From the NCBI RefSeq assembly GCF_001612905.1, contig NZ_BDBI01000008.1:124001-188000 (forward strand): DNA of 64,000 bases. Reading direction: 5' to 3'. The translations under genes were made by a program, and so were the position numbers. The notes below the pieces were generated by a model. That model saw nothing but the letters and a program-made list of their open reading frames with translations, made no database searches and was not told where the DNA came from. The stretch comes from Nocardia ignorata NBRC 108230 (lineage in GTDB: Bacteria; Actinomycetota; Actinomycetes; Mycobacteriales; Mycobacteriaceae). How positions within the stretch are numbered: position 1 is the first letter of the stretch; each line of letters begins with the position of its first letter. This document shows positions 26,198-35,475 of this stretch, in pieces.

Positions 26198-27745
26198 ATG
26201 AGCGGTGATCAGGAAAATCGGCGCGCGGGATGGCGGGAATGGGGTGGGCTCGCGCTGTTGGCGTTGCCGACCATGCTGCTCGGCCTTGATGTGACGGCCC
26301 TGTACTTGGTTGTTCCGAGTTTGGCCGTTGATCTGGATCCCTCCGCGACCGAGACGTTGTGGATCATGGATGCCTACGGCTTCTTGATCGCCGGGCTCCT
26401 GATCACGATGGGAACGCTGGGGGACCGGGTCGGTAGGCGTCGGCTCCTGATGATCGGAGTGGCGCTTTTCGCGACAGCCTCGGTCGCGGTGGCATTCGCT
26501 CCGACGGCCTTGTGGTTGATCGCGGCGCGTGCGCTGCTCGGAGTGGCCGGGGCAACGCTGATGCCTTCGACCCTTTCCCTGATCAGCACGATGTTCACCG
26601 ATCCCGGGCAGCGAGCATCGGCCATCGGTGTCTGGGCGACAGCGTTCGGCCTGGGGATGGCCGCGGGCCCGATCGTGGGTGGCGTGCTGACCGCGGCACT
26701 CTGGTGGGGTGCGGTCTTCCTCATCGCCGTCCCGGTCGCCCTGCTGGTGCTGGCGTGCGCGCCGACGCTGCTTCCGGAGCGATGGTCACCTGCCGGTCGG
26801 CTCGACGTGCTCAGTGCCGGGCTGTCACTGGCAGCGATACTGCCGGTCGTCTACGCGATCAAGCATGCCGCCGCGCACGGTATCGACCTCCCCGCGGTGG
26901 CGGCCGTTGTCGTCGGTGGTATCGCCACCGTCGCGTTCGTCCGCCGTCAACTGCGTCTGCCGGAACCGCTGCTCGACGTGAAGCTGTTCACCAGTTCGAC
27001 CTTCTCCGCGGCTCTGTCGGTGCTGTTGATCGGCCTCGTCGGATTCGGTGGCGCGATGTTTCTGGTGACGCAATACCTGCAGCTCGTCGCGGGCTTCTCC
27101 CCGACAACGGCCGGTTTGTGGATGGGTCCGCCCGCGCTTGCCATGCTCGTCGGCGCCATCGGGGCACCGTTGCTGGCACGGCGTGTCTCGCCCGGTGTGG
27201 TCATAACGGCGACTCTGGCGTTGTCGCTGGCGGGGTATGCGTTGTTGGCACTGGCGGGCACCGACGGCAACGGCACCGTCGTCGTGGGCTTCGCCCTTGT
27301 CTATCTCGGCCTCGGAGTTATCGCCGCGCTCGGCACCGATATCGTTGTCGGCGCGGCGCCGCCGGACAAGGCAGGATCGGCGGCCGCACTGTCCGAGACC
27401 GTCCAGGAACTCGGCATCGCAGCCGGTGTGGCACTCTTGGGAAGCTTCACCACCGCTATCTACCGCGGCAGCATCGAGGTTCCCGCCGGGTTGTCGGCAT
27501 CGATGGCCGCGACCTACAGTGACAGCCTCGCCGGCGCGTCATCGTTCGCGAGCCGGATATCAAGTGACGCTTTGGAGCATGCGCGAACCGTGTTCACCGT
27601 TGGACTCAACACCGCGTCTGTGGCAGCGGGTGCCGCGATCGCGATCGCTGCCCTGGTGTGTTTCGTGACGCTGCGGCACCTCGAACCCCTCGGTGCCGTC
27701 GACCGGCCGGCCGAGGCGGCGGCCTCGCGATCCGGGAGCGAGTGA
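26198..27745 (+). CDS. MFS drug efflux transporter, DHA2 (EmrB/QacA) family
   Basis: 515 residues, about 14 transmembrane segments. LDVTALYLVVPSLAVDL at helix 1 and LWIMDAYGFLIAGLLITMG with GDRVGRRRLL are the DHA2 motifs A and D; GVAGATLMPSTLSLI is motif C of antiporters. It exports hydrophobic or cationic compounds using the proton gradient. The stop overlaps the ATG of the TetR gene by one base, so pump and regulator form one transcript controlled by the 26148 repeat. Confidence 0.92.
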   Translation: MSGDQENRRAGWREWGGLALLALPTMLLGLDVTALYLVVPSLAVDLDPSATETLWIMDAYGFLIAGLLITMGTLGDRVGRRRLLMIGVALFATASVAVAFAPTALWLIAARALLGVAGATLMPSTLSLISTMFTDPGQRASAIGVWATAFGLGMAAGPIVGGVLTAALWWGAVFLIAVPVALLVLACAPTLLPERWSPAGRLDVLSAGLSLAAILPVVYAIKHAAAHGIDLPAVAAVVVGGIATVAFVRRQLRLPEPLLDVKLFTSSTFSAALSVLLIGLVGFGGAMFLVTQYLQLVAGFSPTTAGLWMGPPALAMLVGAIGAPLLARRVSPGVVITATLALSLAGYALLALAGTDGNGTVVVGFALVYLGLGVIAALGTDIVVGAAPPDKAGSAAALSETVQELGIAAGVALLGSFTTAIYRGSIEVPAGLSASMAATYSDSLAGASSFASRISSDALEHARTVFTVGLNTASVAAGAAIAIAALVCFVTLRHLEPLGAVDRPAEAAASRSGSE

Positions 27746-28380
27746 TGAACGACGACAAGGCGGTGGCAGTCGAGCCGGACGTTGCCGACGGACGTAATGC
27801 GCGTGGCCACCGGCGACGAGCTCAGATCATCGAGGCAACATTGGAGATCGTCCGCCGCGATGGCGCGACGGGTGTCACCCACCGCACCGTCGCCAAGGAA
27901 GCCGGGATCACCACCAGCCTGACCCTCTACTATTTCGCCACCCTGGACGATCTGCTGGTGGCCGCCTTGACGAGCGTCACGCAGCAGTACACCGACCGCA
28001 TCCAGGATCTCATCGACACCGACGACGATCCCCTCGACGGCCTGTCCGAACTCATCGCGGAATCCGCCGGCCCGGGACGTGAACGAGCTCTCGCCGAGCG
28101 GGAGCTGTCGACCCTCGCGGCGCGCCGTCCGGCGCTGCGCCCGGCCGCGCGCGCCTGGCGCGACAAAGTCGCCGAACTCGCCCGAACACAGACCGACGAC
28201 CCCGATGCGATCGAGGCTTTCGTCGCGCTGTCCGACGGTTTGTGTACTGCCATCCTCCTCGATGACCGGGACGCCGACCCCGGACACATTCGAGCGGTTC
28301 TCCGGAAAGCGCTGTCGCGAAGCGGCTCGATCGACAGTGATCGAGTGTCGCCTCCGAGAGCTCGCGGGCGAGGCGATTGA
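27745..28380 (+). CDS. TetR family transcriptional regulator
   Basis: 211 residues from ATG 27745 (GTG 27742 directly before is possible). The HTH reads RRDGATGVTHRTVAKEAGIT then TSLTLYYFATLDDLL. The rest is a TetR ligand-binding domain. It is co-transcribed with the DHA2 pump and is its likely repressor. Confidence 0.88.
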   Translation: MNDDKAVAVEPDVADGRNARGHRRRAQIIEATLEIVRRDGATGVTHRTVAKEAGITTSLTLYYFATLDDLLVAALTSVTQQYTDRIQDLIDTDDDPLDGLSELIAESAGPGRERALAERELSTLAARRPALRPAARAWRDKVAELARTQTDDPDAIEAFVALSDGLCTAILLDDRDADPGHIRAVLRKALSRSGSIDSDRVSPPRARGRGD

Positions 28381-28403
28381 ACTGAATTGTGGTTACAGGA
28401 GCA

Positions 28404-28763
28404 TCAGTCCATCGCGCTGGCGTGTGCCGCGATAATCCGCCAGCCGTGCTCGTCGTCGTGCAACCATGAACGCGTGTACCGCATCCTGGCTCCGAAAGGC
28501 TCGCCGTTGACGGTCCCCTGGATCGTCCCGAGAAACCAGGTCACCCCGGCACGTCCGTCGGTGAGGACGTTCAGTTCTTCCTCGACCAAGGCCGTCACCA
28601 CCTGGGTCCGGGTGCGATGAAGCTCCAGATCATCGGCTTTGGTGTAGACGTCTGCGCCGAAGGTGAAGATCAACCGGTCATCCAGCAGATGATCGAGTGC
28701 CTGCACATCCCCGGCGAGTTGTGCGGCCTGCAACCGCCGCTCGGCGTCCCGCAAATTCTCCAT
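28404..28763 (-). CDS. nuclear-transport-factor-2-like (SnoaL-type/DUF4440) protein
   Basis: 119 residues: MENLRDAERRLQAAQLAGDV as helix 1, LIFTFGADVYTKADDLELHR and a C-terminal WLHDDEHGWRIIAAHAS strand pair typical of DUF4440 NTF2-like proteins, which are enzymes or binding proteins with a conical pocket. GAGG precedes ATG 28763. Its 5' end faces that of the next gene with only 17 bases between them. Confidence 0.78.
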   Translation of the reverse strand: MENLRDAERRLQAAQLAGDVQALDHLLDDRLIFTFGADVYTKADDLELHRTRTQVVTALVEEELNVLTDGRAGVTWFLGTIQGTVNGEPFGARMRYTRSWLHDDEHGWRIIAAHASAMD

Positions 28764-28780
28764 GCACCTCACCCTGCCTG

Positions 28781-29152
28781 ATGGCGGAGATCGCGGACGA
28801 CGTCGAATCCTACGAACACGACGCACCGCTGCTCTACACCGGCGCGGACAACGTCCGCGAGGTCTGCCGGCGGGGACTCGAATCCGCCCCCGGGCGGGTG
28901 ACCTGGGACGTCCCCGAAATGGCAGTCGAGGTCCGCGGTGATCTCGCCGTGGTGTGGGGCCTCAACCACATGAGCGCCGAGGACGCCGATGGGCAGGTCG
29001 ATCACTCGTGGTCGCGAGGCAGTCGGGTATTCCGCAGGCGTGGTGGACGGTGGTTGCTCGTGCACCAGCACGTGTCCTACTCCGACGATCCGGAAACCGG
29101 TGTTGCGGCAACAGATCTCGTACCCGAGGACGAGTCGCCGCGAAGTGCGTGA
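28781..29152 (+). CDS. NTF2-like (SnoaL/DUF4440) protein, probably 5'-truncated
   Basis: 123 residues from ATG 28781. The sequence begins at MAEIADDVESYEHDAPLLYT, which in related proteins follows an N-terminal helix of about 20-30 residues. The rest is complete (VVWGLNHMSAEDADGQVDHS, then RRGGRWLLVHQHVS). No ribosome-binding site is visible and the opposite gene begins 17 bases away, so the 5' end and promoter were probably lost in a deletion. It may be non-functional. Confidence 0.6.
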   Translation: MAEIADDVESYEHDAPLLYTGADNVREVCRRGLESAPGRVTWDVPEMAVEVRGDLAVVWGLNHMSAEDADGQVDHSWSRGSRVFRRRGGRWLLVHQHVSYSDDPETGVAATDLVPEDESPRSA

Positions 29153-29203
29153 CCAACCTGCGTCGGTACTGCCGCGTTGCAAGGTGGCCGCAGGTCGGTG
29201 GGG

Positions 29204-29785
29204 TCATTCGACCTCGGTCATCGCGAGTAGTTCAGCGCGGGCGGTCTCGAGGTCTTCGTCCGACAGGTAGGGGCTGGCGGCGGCGACCGCGAGCCCTTCT
29301 GTGGCGTATCGGATCAGGAGGACCCGGGTGTGGGGGAGGCCGTCGGCGGCGAAGGCATCGGCCAGGATGCGGGCGTCTCGTTCGTAGAGGGCTTCGCGCT
29401 CCGGTGAGGTGCCGAGGGTGGTGATGAGGCTGGTGGGGGCGAGGACTCGTTTCACGTATTCGCTGTCGCCCGTGAAGGCGCGGATATAGGCCCGGGTGAA
29501 TTTTCCGGGCCTGTTCTCCGACAGGTCGATCTGGGCGCGCACCTCTTCGTGCAAGCGGGTGAGGATGTGCTCGGCGACTCCGTTGACGAGTGCTTCGCGG
29601 TGGGGAAAGTGGTGCATGAGACCGCTTTTGGTGACGCCTGCCGCGACCGCGATATCGGCCAGGGCCACATTGGCGCCGCGTTCGGTGAATACCGCCTCGG
29701 CCGCGTCCAAGATGGCGCGGCGGGTTCGTTCCTTGTCGCGGGTAGCGGTGCGGTCGCCGGTGGTTGTGCGGTCAGACTTCGTCAT
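29204..29785 (-). CDS. TetR family transcriptional regulator
   Basis: 193 residues. FTERGANVALADIAVAAGVT and KSGLMHHFPHREALVNGVAE form the HTH and first core helices of a TetR protein. It overlaps the upstream DHA2 pump gene by 14 bases and is co-transcribed with it as its presumed repressor, mirroring the 26198-28380 cassette on the other strand. Confidence 0.88.
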   Translation of the reverse strand: MTKSDRTTTGDRTATRDKERTRRAILDAAEAVFTERGANVALADIAVAAGVTKSGLMHHFPHREALVNGVAEHILTRLHEEVRAQIDLSENRPGKFTRAYIRAFTGDSEYVKRVLAPTSLITTLGTSPEREALYERDARILADAFAADGLPHTRVLLIRYATEGLAVAAASPYLSDEDLETARAELLAMTEVE

Positions 29786-31292
29786 GTCGAGCTTCTTTCA
29801 CAGTGCCGTGGGAAGGGATGGCACGCCAAGCGAGGATCGCCGCGACGGCGAGGATCGCCGCCGCGATGAACGATGTGGTCTGCATGGCGTGGGCGAAGGA
29901 GTCCTTGGCCAGCGCGACGATGCCGGGGTCGTCGACCGTCGCGACGGTGGCGGCGAGCGAGTCCTCCACGACGGCGGCGCGGGACGGGTCGGTATCGGCG
30001 GGCAGGTTCACATGCGAGCGGTAATTCGCCAACTGGATGGACCCGAGAACCGCGATTCCCAGCGCCCCGCCGAGTTCGTACGCGGTCTCCGCGATCGAGG
30101 ACGCCGCGCCCGCGCGTTCCCGGGGCACGGCGGTGACCACGGCGTCGACCGCCAGGGTCATGGCCACGCCCACACCGAGACCGAGTACCGCCAAGGCGAC
30201 ACCCAGACCCCAGTAGCCGGAGTGGGTGGCGGACAACCCGAGCAGGAGAAGGCCAACCGCGGCAGTGGCGAGACCTGCACCGATCGAGCGGCCTGGGCCG
30301 AATCGGGTGACGAGCACACCGACGAAGGCGATCACCACGATCGACGCGATCGTGGCCGGAAGTTCGGCCATCCCGGCCCGCAGCGGCCCGTAACCGCGCA
30401 CGAGCTGAAGGTACTGGGAGAAGAAGAACAGCAGACCCATGAACGCGAAGATCGACAATGCCGACGAGGTGACCGCACCGGTGAATGCCGGTCGGCGGAA
30501 CAGTGCGATATCGAGTAACGGGTACTCGAGATTCAACTGCCTGCGCACGAACAACCATCCTGCCAGCACACCCGCTGCCGCGAAAGCGACCACGGTCCAG
30601 TCGAAACCCGTTCCGACCCAATGCTTTATCGCGTACACCAGGGGCACGATCGCGACAATCGACAGCGCCGCCGAGATGAGGTCCACCGGCCGGGTGGCGT
30701 CGCCGCGCGACTCCGGGAGCAGCACGACGCCCGCGACGAGGACGACCAGCATGATCGGCACGTTGATCAGGAACACCGAGCCCCACCAGAACCGTTCGAG
30801 CAGCGCACCGCCGACGAGTGGCCCGAGCGCGGCACCTGCTGTGGCGCCCGCGGACCAGATCGCGATCGCGGTGGTGCGTTGCCGTGGATCGCCGAACAGG
30901 TGACGGACGATCGACAGTGTCGAGGGCATCAGTGTCGCGCCCGCGACGCCGAGTAGCGCGCGAGCGGCGATGAGCGTTTCCGGGTTCGGCGCGAACGCGG
31001 CCAGTACCGACGCACAGCCGAATGCCGCCGCGCCGATGAGCAGCAGCCGTTTGCGCCCGATCTTGTCGGCCAGATTGCCCATCGTGATCAGCAAGCCCGC
31101 CAGCACGAACGAATAGATGTCGCCGATCCACAACAGTTGGGTCGCGGTCGGTGCGATGTCGGTGGTCAGCGACGGGACAGCCAGGTACAGGACTGTGCCG
31201 TCGATCGTGAGCAGTAGCACCACCAGGACCAAGGCGGCGAGCGCCCACCATTCGCGTCTACCCGCACGGTTCGTTTCGAGGTCTGGGCTCAC
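29772..31292 (-). CDS. MFS drug efflux transporter, DHA2 (EmrB/QacA) family
   Basis: 506 residues, about 14 transmembrane segments. IDGTVLYLAVPSLTTDI, LLWIGDIYSFVLAGLLITMG and GVAGATLMPSTLSIV are the same DHA2 motifs as in the 26198 pump, but the two proteins are clearly not recent duplicates. Exports hydrophobic compounds by proton antiport. A palindrome lies upstream at 31325-31344. Confidence 0.92.
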   Translation of the reverse strand: MSPDLETNRAGRREWWALAALVLVVLLLTIDGTVLYLAVPSLTTDIAPTATQLLWIGDIYSFVLAGLLITMGNLADKIGRKRLLLIGAAAFGCASVLAAFAPNPETLIAARALLGVAGATLMPSTLSIVRHLFGDPRQRTTAIAIWSAGATAGAALGPLVGGALLERFWWGSVFLINVPIMLVVLVAGVVLLPESRGDATRPVDLISAALSIVAIVPLVYAIKHWVGTGFDWTVVAFAAAGVLAGWLFVRRQLNLEYPLLDIALFRRPAFTGAVTSSALSIFAFMGLLFFFSQYLQLVRGYGPLRAGMAELPATIASIVVIAFVGVLVTRFGPGRSIGAGLATAAVGLLLLGLSATHSGYWGLGVALAVLGLGVGVAMTLAVDAVVTAVPRERAGAASSIAETAYELGGALGIAVLGSIQLANYRSHVNLPADTDPSRAAVVEDSLAATVATVDDPGIVALAKDSFAHAMQTTSFIAAAILAVAAILAWRAIPSHGTVKEARHDEV

Positions 31293-31630
31293 CGCACCAG
31301 CCTAACCGTCCGCCTGTCTGGTTGTACAGTCCAAATGGACTTTAGACGTGTCATGACGAAAGCCCAGTTTGCTCGAATCACCCCGACACGACCCCCCAGG
31401 ACGCGGTCGCCGTCATCCTGGGCGACGGCGGGGTGATCGTCGAGAGACTTTCTTCGGTGAGGTCGGTTCACCTCGAGAACGGTGCCGATTCCGCCGGCCG
31501 GAATCGGCCCGAACGGCCCCGGTACTGATCGCCTATCGAGAGGACGCCTGGTCGACGCGTCCACGGTCCTCGCGTTCGTGCGCAATGCCCGCCAGGATCT
31601 GGTGTGCCCGCTCGCGGTGAAGTTCTGCCT
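31293..31630. other. gene-free interval upstream of the DHA2 pump
   Basis: The interval contains the promoter and operator of the minus-strand pump and the downstream end of the FAD oxidoreductase gene. No coding sequence is supported. Confidence 0.45.
31325..31344. promoter_or_regulatory. inverted repeat, operator for MFS-TetR cassette 2
   Basis: TACAGTCC-AAAT-GGACTTTA: the 8-base arms match at 7 of 8 positions around a 4-base spacer. It lies 33 bases upstream of the DHA2 start at 31292, the expected place for a TetR operator. It differs from the 26148 repeat, so the two pumps have separate control. Confidence 0.65.
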
Positions 31631-32962
31631 TCAATCCTTCTCGTTCGTTCGACCGTTGTGGGCCGTCTGGTTCACCGCATCCGTCAGGTTGCCGACGATC
31701 CGGCGAATCTCTTCGATGTGGTTGTCGCAGAGCTGGTGCGGCGTGAGGTCGTACTTCAGACACAGTGCGGCGGCAGCGGCCGTTGCGATCGAGTGCTGAG
31801 CTCCGTTGCCCATGAACTTCGTGACCGAGCCGGCGATATGGGTGACGCTGATGTGCTTGCCTGCAATCATCACGTTGTCCAGGTCTGCTGAATACAGGCA
31901 TCGGAACGGCACTTCGAACGGGAGGCCGTCGCGGGTGTCCCACTTCCAGTCCTTCAGGCGGAAGTCGTATTCGTCGTCGATCGGGTAGTGCAAACAGAAC
32001 GCCCCGGAGTTCATCGCCACTGTGTCGGGGAAGCGTCGGTGCTCGCGAATGTCGTTCTCGGTCAAGACGTATCCGCCGAGATATCGTCGGAACTCCCCTT
32101 GCCCGGCGACGAAAGCGACCCAGTCCAGCGCCAGGTTTGCGTAGGTATCCGGTTCTAGGGCCTTGACGTTGGCGAAGGTTCCATAGATCGCGCACAGCAA
32201 GTGATCGCGAATTTTCTCGCCCTGGGTATACGGATCGAGCCATTGGCCGTACTCCCAGAAGTGCGTGGCGGGGAACAGCATTCGGCGTCGGGTGGCCGGA
32301 TCCGGATCACGGAATCGCCCCGCCACGGGGCCTGTCCCGTTGTCGACCCCTGGCTCCACCAGTTGCCCACCGAGATTCGCGTAGTCCTTCGCGACGGCCT
32401 GTGCCCAGGGGACATCCGGAAACGGCACCGGCTCCGAGTGTTCGCGAGTCCGGAAGAACAGCGTGTGACCGTGATGCTGGTCGAGATGCTCGGCTGGAGC
32501 CGTCGGTTCGTTGTACTCGGCCCGGGATTCGTGGCCGAACAGGGTTCGTGCGCCTGCGAGCAGGCCGACGATCGCCGTCCCGCTGCAGTCGATGACGAGC
32601 GGAGCGGAAAAGCGATACTCCCGCCCGGTCCGTGTGTCGCGGGCATCGACCGCGGTGACCCGTCGCTCGGCGGTGATCACGCGGAAGACTTGGTGCTCGG
32701 TGTAGAGCGATGCGTTCGACTCCGCCTCGAGGACCTGGCGTGCCATCAGATCGCCGTCGGGGTGGCGCTTCGACAGCTCATGCACGAGCGGTCCGGTCTC
32801 GCCGCGGGGAGTGAGGCCGATCTCGACGCTCGCGTTTCCCCCGAGGACGGGCCGATTGTGCAGGAGGGCGACCCGTAGGCCCAGCCTGGCGGCCGCCAGT
32901 GCTCCGGCGGCGCCCGTGACGCCTCCACCTACAATGACGACATCGAAATCGCCTGCATCCAT
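31631..32962 (-). CDS. FAD-dependent oxidoreductase (FAD_oxidored family)
   Basis: 443 residues. FDVVIVGGGVTGAAGALAAA at residues 5-24 is the FAD-binding GxGxxG motif, followed by PVLGGNASVEIG, LVIDCSGTAIVGLLAGA and the C-terminal ADLDNVMIAGKHISVTHIAG, all typical of the PF12831-type flavoproteins. The substrate is unknown. ATG 32962 directly abuts the plus-strand remains of an ABC permease, which suggests that a deletion brought the two together. Confidence 0.85.
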   Translation of the reverse strand: MDAGDFDVVIVGGGVTGAAGALAAARLGLRVALLHNRPVLGGNASVEIGLTPRGETGPLVHELSKRHPDGDLMARQVLEAESNASLYTEHQVFRVITAERRVTAVDARDTRTGREYRFSAPLVIDCSGTAIVGLLAGARTLFGHESRAEYNEPTAPAEHLDQHHGHTLFFRTREHSEPVPFPDVPWAQAVAKDYANLGGQLVEPGVDNGTGPVAGRFRDPDPATRRRMLFPATHFWEYGQWLDPYTQGEKIRDHLLCAIYGTFANVKALEPDTYANLALDWVAFVAGQGEFRRYLGGYVLTENDIREHRRFPDTVAMNSGAFCLHYPIDDEYDFRLKDWKWDTRDGLPFEVPFRCLYSADLDNVMIAGKHISVTHIAGSVTKFMGNGAQHSIATAAAAALCLKYDLTPHQLCDNHIEEIRRIVGNLTDAVNQTAHNGRTNEKD

Positions 32963-32974
32963 AGGTGTTTCAGG

Positions 32975-33136
32975 AAGGCCACGCAGTCGGCGGCGCCACT
33001 CGCGCGACTCAGCGCCGTCCAATCGGCCGCGGTGCTGCTGGCCGCGGTCGGGATCGGCATCCATCTGCTCGCCGATCTGCTCACGCTGCTGGTGAGCCCG
33101 CGTGCGCGGCAGGTAGCGATGGGAGACCGGAGATGA
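32975..33136 (+). pseudogene. C-terminal remnant of a DppB-type ABC permease
   Basis: About 50 in-frame residues ending at TGA 33134. LARLSAVQSAAVLLAAVGIG then HLLADLLTLLVSPRAR is the final membrane helix and PRxR end of DppB/OppB-type permeases. The rest of the gene (about 260 residues) is missing; the sequence upstream belongs to the start of the FAD oxidoreductase on the other strand. Its stop overlaps the next permease start (ATGA), the normal operon arrangement. Confidence 0.65.
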
Positions 33137-33310
33137 GGAACCGCGACAGGATTCGCTCCGCGTGGCTCGTGGTCACCGTCGCTGTGCTGCTGCTGGTGGC
33201 ACTGGGTCCGCTCCTCGCGCCCTACTCGCCGACCGCGGTGACGGCACCGCCGTTCCAACCACCGTCGGCGCGGCACCTCCTCGGTACCGATGCGGCCGGT
33301 CGACGCCATC
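33133..33310 (+). pseudogene. N-terminal fragment of a DppC-type permease
   Basis: ATG 33133 begins a DppC-like N-terminus: a basic start, one membrane helix (WLVVTVAVLLLVALGPLLAP) and the conserved HLLGTDAAGR. After this point the reading frame fails: the sequence runs straight into RPVDAITVVPW in another frame, skipping about 60 residues of the permease. The junction around 33288-33301 has a run, GATGCGGCCGGTCG, that fits both sides, suggesting a microhomology deletion. Confidence 0.7.
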
Positions 33311-35239
33311 ACCGTGGTGCCGTGGTTTCTGCTGCTCGCGGTGATCGCCACCGCGATGGGGGCGGGGCCCGCGGCGATCATGGTGACCGCGGCGCTGGCA
33401 TCGGTGCCCTGGATCATCCGCACCGTCCGCACTGGTGTGCTCGAACTCGCGTCGACCGGTTATGTCGAATCCGCCCGAGCTCGAGGGGAACCGCTGTGGC
33501 GGCTGGGGCTGGTCGAGGTGCTGCCGAACCTGCGGGCCGTGGTGCTCGCCGACGCGGGTGTTCGGATGTCGGCGACCATTTCGCTGGTTGCGGTGAGTGG
33601 ATTCCTCGGGTTGGGACTGCGCCCGCCCGCGCCCGACTGGGCGTTGATGATCACCGAGAACCGACCCGGATTCGCTCTGCAACCGTGGTCGGTGCTCGCG
33701 CCGGCGCTTGTGATTATGGTGTTGGTGGTTTCGGTCAATATGGTCACCGACCGAGCCTTCGGCACCGATCAGCCCAGCGCGGCGCATCAGCCGGTGCGGG
33801 ATTCCGAAGCGGGACCGGGGCTCGCGGTGAACGGTCTCTCCGTCCGGAATCCCAGCGGAGCCCTTGTACTGGAGGATGTTTCGCTCCATGTGCCGCCCGG
33901 CAGCGGCGTGGCCGTGGTCGGAGCGTCCGGTGCCGGAAAGACAACGCTGGCGCTGGCGGTGCTCGGTGCGCTACCGCCCGAACTGACCGCCGTCGGCTCG
34001 GTCGGCATCGGCCGATCCGGTGGTCGCCGCACGGTCGGCTACGTCCCGCAGGACCCGGCGACCGGGCTCAACCCGGCGCTCCGCATCGGCACCGCCCTGC
34101 GTGAAATCGCCAGGCGGTATGACGTATTGGGGGCCGGCAACGGTGTAGCGGAGGCATTGCGGCGGGTCGACCTGCCCGATGATCGCCGATTCCGACGCCG
34201 ATTCCCGCACGAGCTGTCCGGCGGCCAGCAGCAACGGGTATTGCTGGCCATGGCGCTCCTCGGTGATCCGGCACTGCTGGTTCTCGACGAGCCGACCACT
34301 GGACTCGATGCGCAAGCCCGAGACCGACTGGTGCGGACACTGCGCCGGATCCGGTGCGACCACTCCACCACGCTGCTCGTGATCACCCACGACTCGGCGG
34401 CGCTGGAACCGCTGGTGGACCACGTGCTCACCCTGGACCGGGGTCGGGTCGAATCTATGGCTGCCCCTCGAACATCAAGGGCGACACGAGTCGCGCGGGT
34501 GTCCCGCATCGAAACCGCGACCTCGCCGATACTCAGGGTCGAGAACCTGTCCATGACGCACCGGCGCGGCCGCAACCCCGAGCCAGTCATCGACGGGTTG
34601 TCGTTCACCCTGCACCCCGGTGAATGTCTCGCCATCACAGGCAGATCCGGGACGGGCAAGACCACGCTGGCACGCGCCCTCTCCGGCCTGCACGCGCCGA
34701 TGGGCGGCATTATCGAACTGGACGGCACAGCACTGCATCCGCGCGTGGACCGGCGCCCGCCGGCGCACCGCCGCGCCATCCAACTGATACCGCAGAATCC
34801 GGCGACCTCACTCAATCCGTCCTATCGCATCGGCGGCCAGATCAGCCGACCGCTGCGCCACCTACACGGCATGAACAGCGCTGCCGCCTCGGCACGGACC
34901 CGAAGCCTGCTCGACGGGGTAGGCCTCGATTCCGAACTGGCGACACGGCGTCCCGACCAGCTGTCCGGCGGCCAGCAACAGCGCGCCGCCATCGCCCGGG
35001 CCCTCGCCGCCGCACCCCGCATCCTGATCTGCGACGAAATCACCACCGCGCTCGACCCGAATTCCCAGAACATGGTGCTCGACCTGCTCGAAGACCTGCG
35101 CCGAAAAGGAATGGCGCTCATCGTGATCAGCCATCAGGACACCGTAATCGACCGTCTCGCCGACCGGGTGCTAGGACTTTCGGGCAGGGATGCGGCAATG
35201 AGCTGGAAGAGCAGACAACCGGGGGTCACAGCCTTGTGA
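33290..35239 (+). CDS. DppC permease C-terminal half fused to two peptide/nickel ABC ATPase domains
   Basis: 649 residues in one frame. Residues 1-160 are the second half of a DppC permease, including the ARARGEPLWRLGLVEVLPN coupling loop. Residues about 180-380 are ATPase 1 ([25 protein letters not shown]). Residues about 410-640 are ATPase 2 (GRSGTGKTT, LSGGQQQR, ILICDEITT). Both ATPases are intact DppD/DppF-like domains. The solute-binding protein is absent, DppB is a stub and DppC lacks its middle, so transport is surely lost even if this chain is made. Confidence 0.75.
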   Translation: MRPVDAITVVPWFLLLAVIATAMGAGPAAIMVTAALASVPWIIRTVRTGVLELASTGYVESARARGEPLWRLGLVEVLPNLRAVVLADAGVRMSATISLVAVSGFLGLGLRPPAPDWALMITENRPGFALQPWSVLAPALVIMVLVVSVNMVTDRAFGTDQPSAAHQPVRDSEAGPGLAVNGLSVRNPSGALVLEDVSLHVPPGSGVAVVGASGAGKTTLALAVLGALPPELTAVGSVGIGRSGGRRTVGYVPQDPATGLNPALRIGTALREIARRYDVLGAGNGVAEALRRVDLPDDRRFRRRFPHELSGGQQQRVLLAMALLGDPALLVLDEPTTGLDAQARDRLVRTLRRIRCDHSTTLLVITHDSAALEPLVDHVLTLDRGRVESMAAPRTSRATRVARVSRIETATSPILRVENLSMTHRRGRNPEPVIDGLSFTLHPGECLAITGRSGTGKTTLARALSGLHAPMGGIIELDGTALHPRVDRRPPAHRRAIQLIPQNPATSLNPSYRIGGQISRPLRHLHGMNSAAASARTRSLLDGVGLDSELATRRPDQLSGGQQQRAAIARALAAAPRILICDEITTALDPNSQNMVLDLLEDLRRKGMALIVISHQDTVIDRLADRVLGLSGRDAAMSWKSRQPGVTAL

Positions 35240-35475
35240 ATCTGCCGTGAAAGGGCCCGCCGATAGACCATCATTTCCATGCGAATCAGCTGTCGCTCGT
35301 GCCCATTGGTGCGACCGCTCCGTCCTGCGGGCGCAAGGACCTGACCGATGCGCGCCGGTTGCGCGACCGGCCGATCAGCGCTGTCGACAGCACTATCACC
35401 GCGAGTATCGCCAGATGCCCGGCAAACAGGGGCGTCTGTTCGTTCACGCTGTTCACGGGAATCCTCAGCACACCA

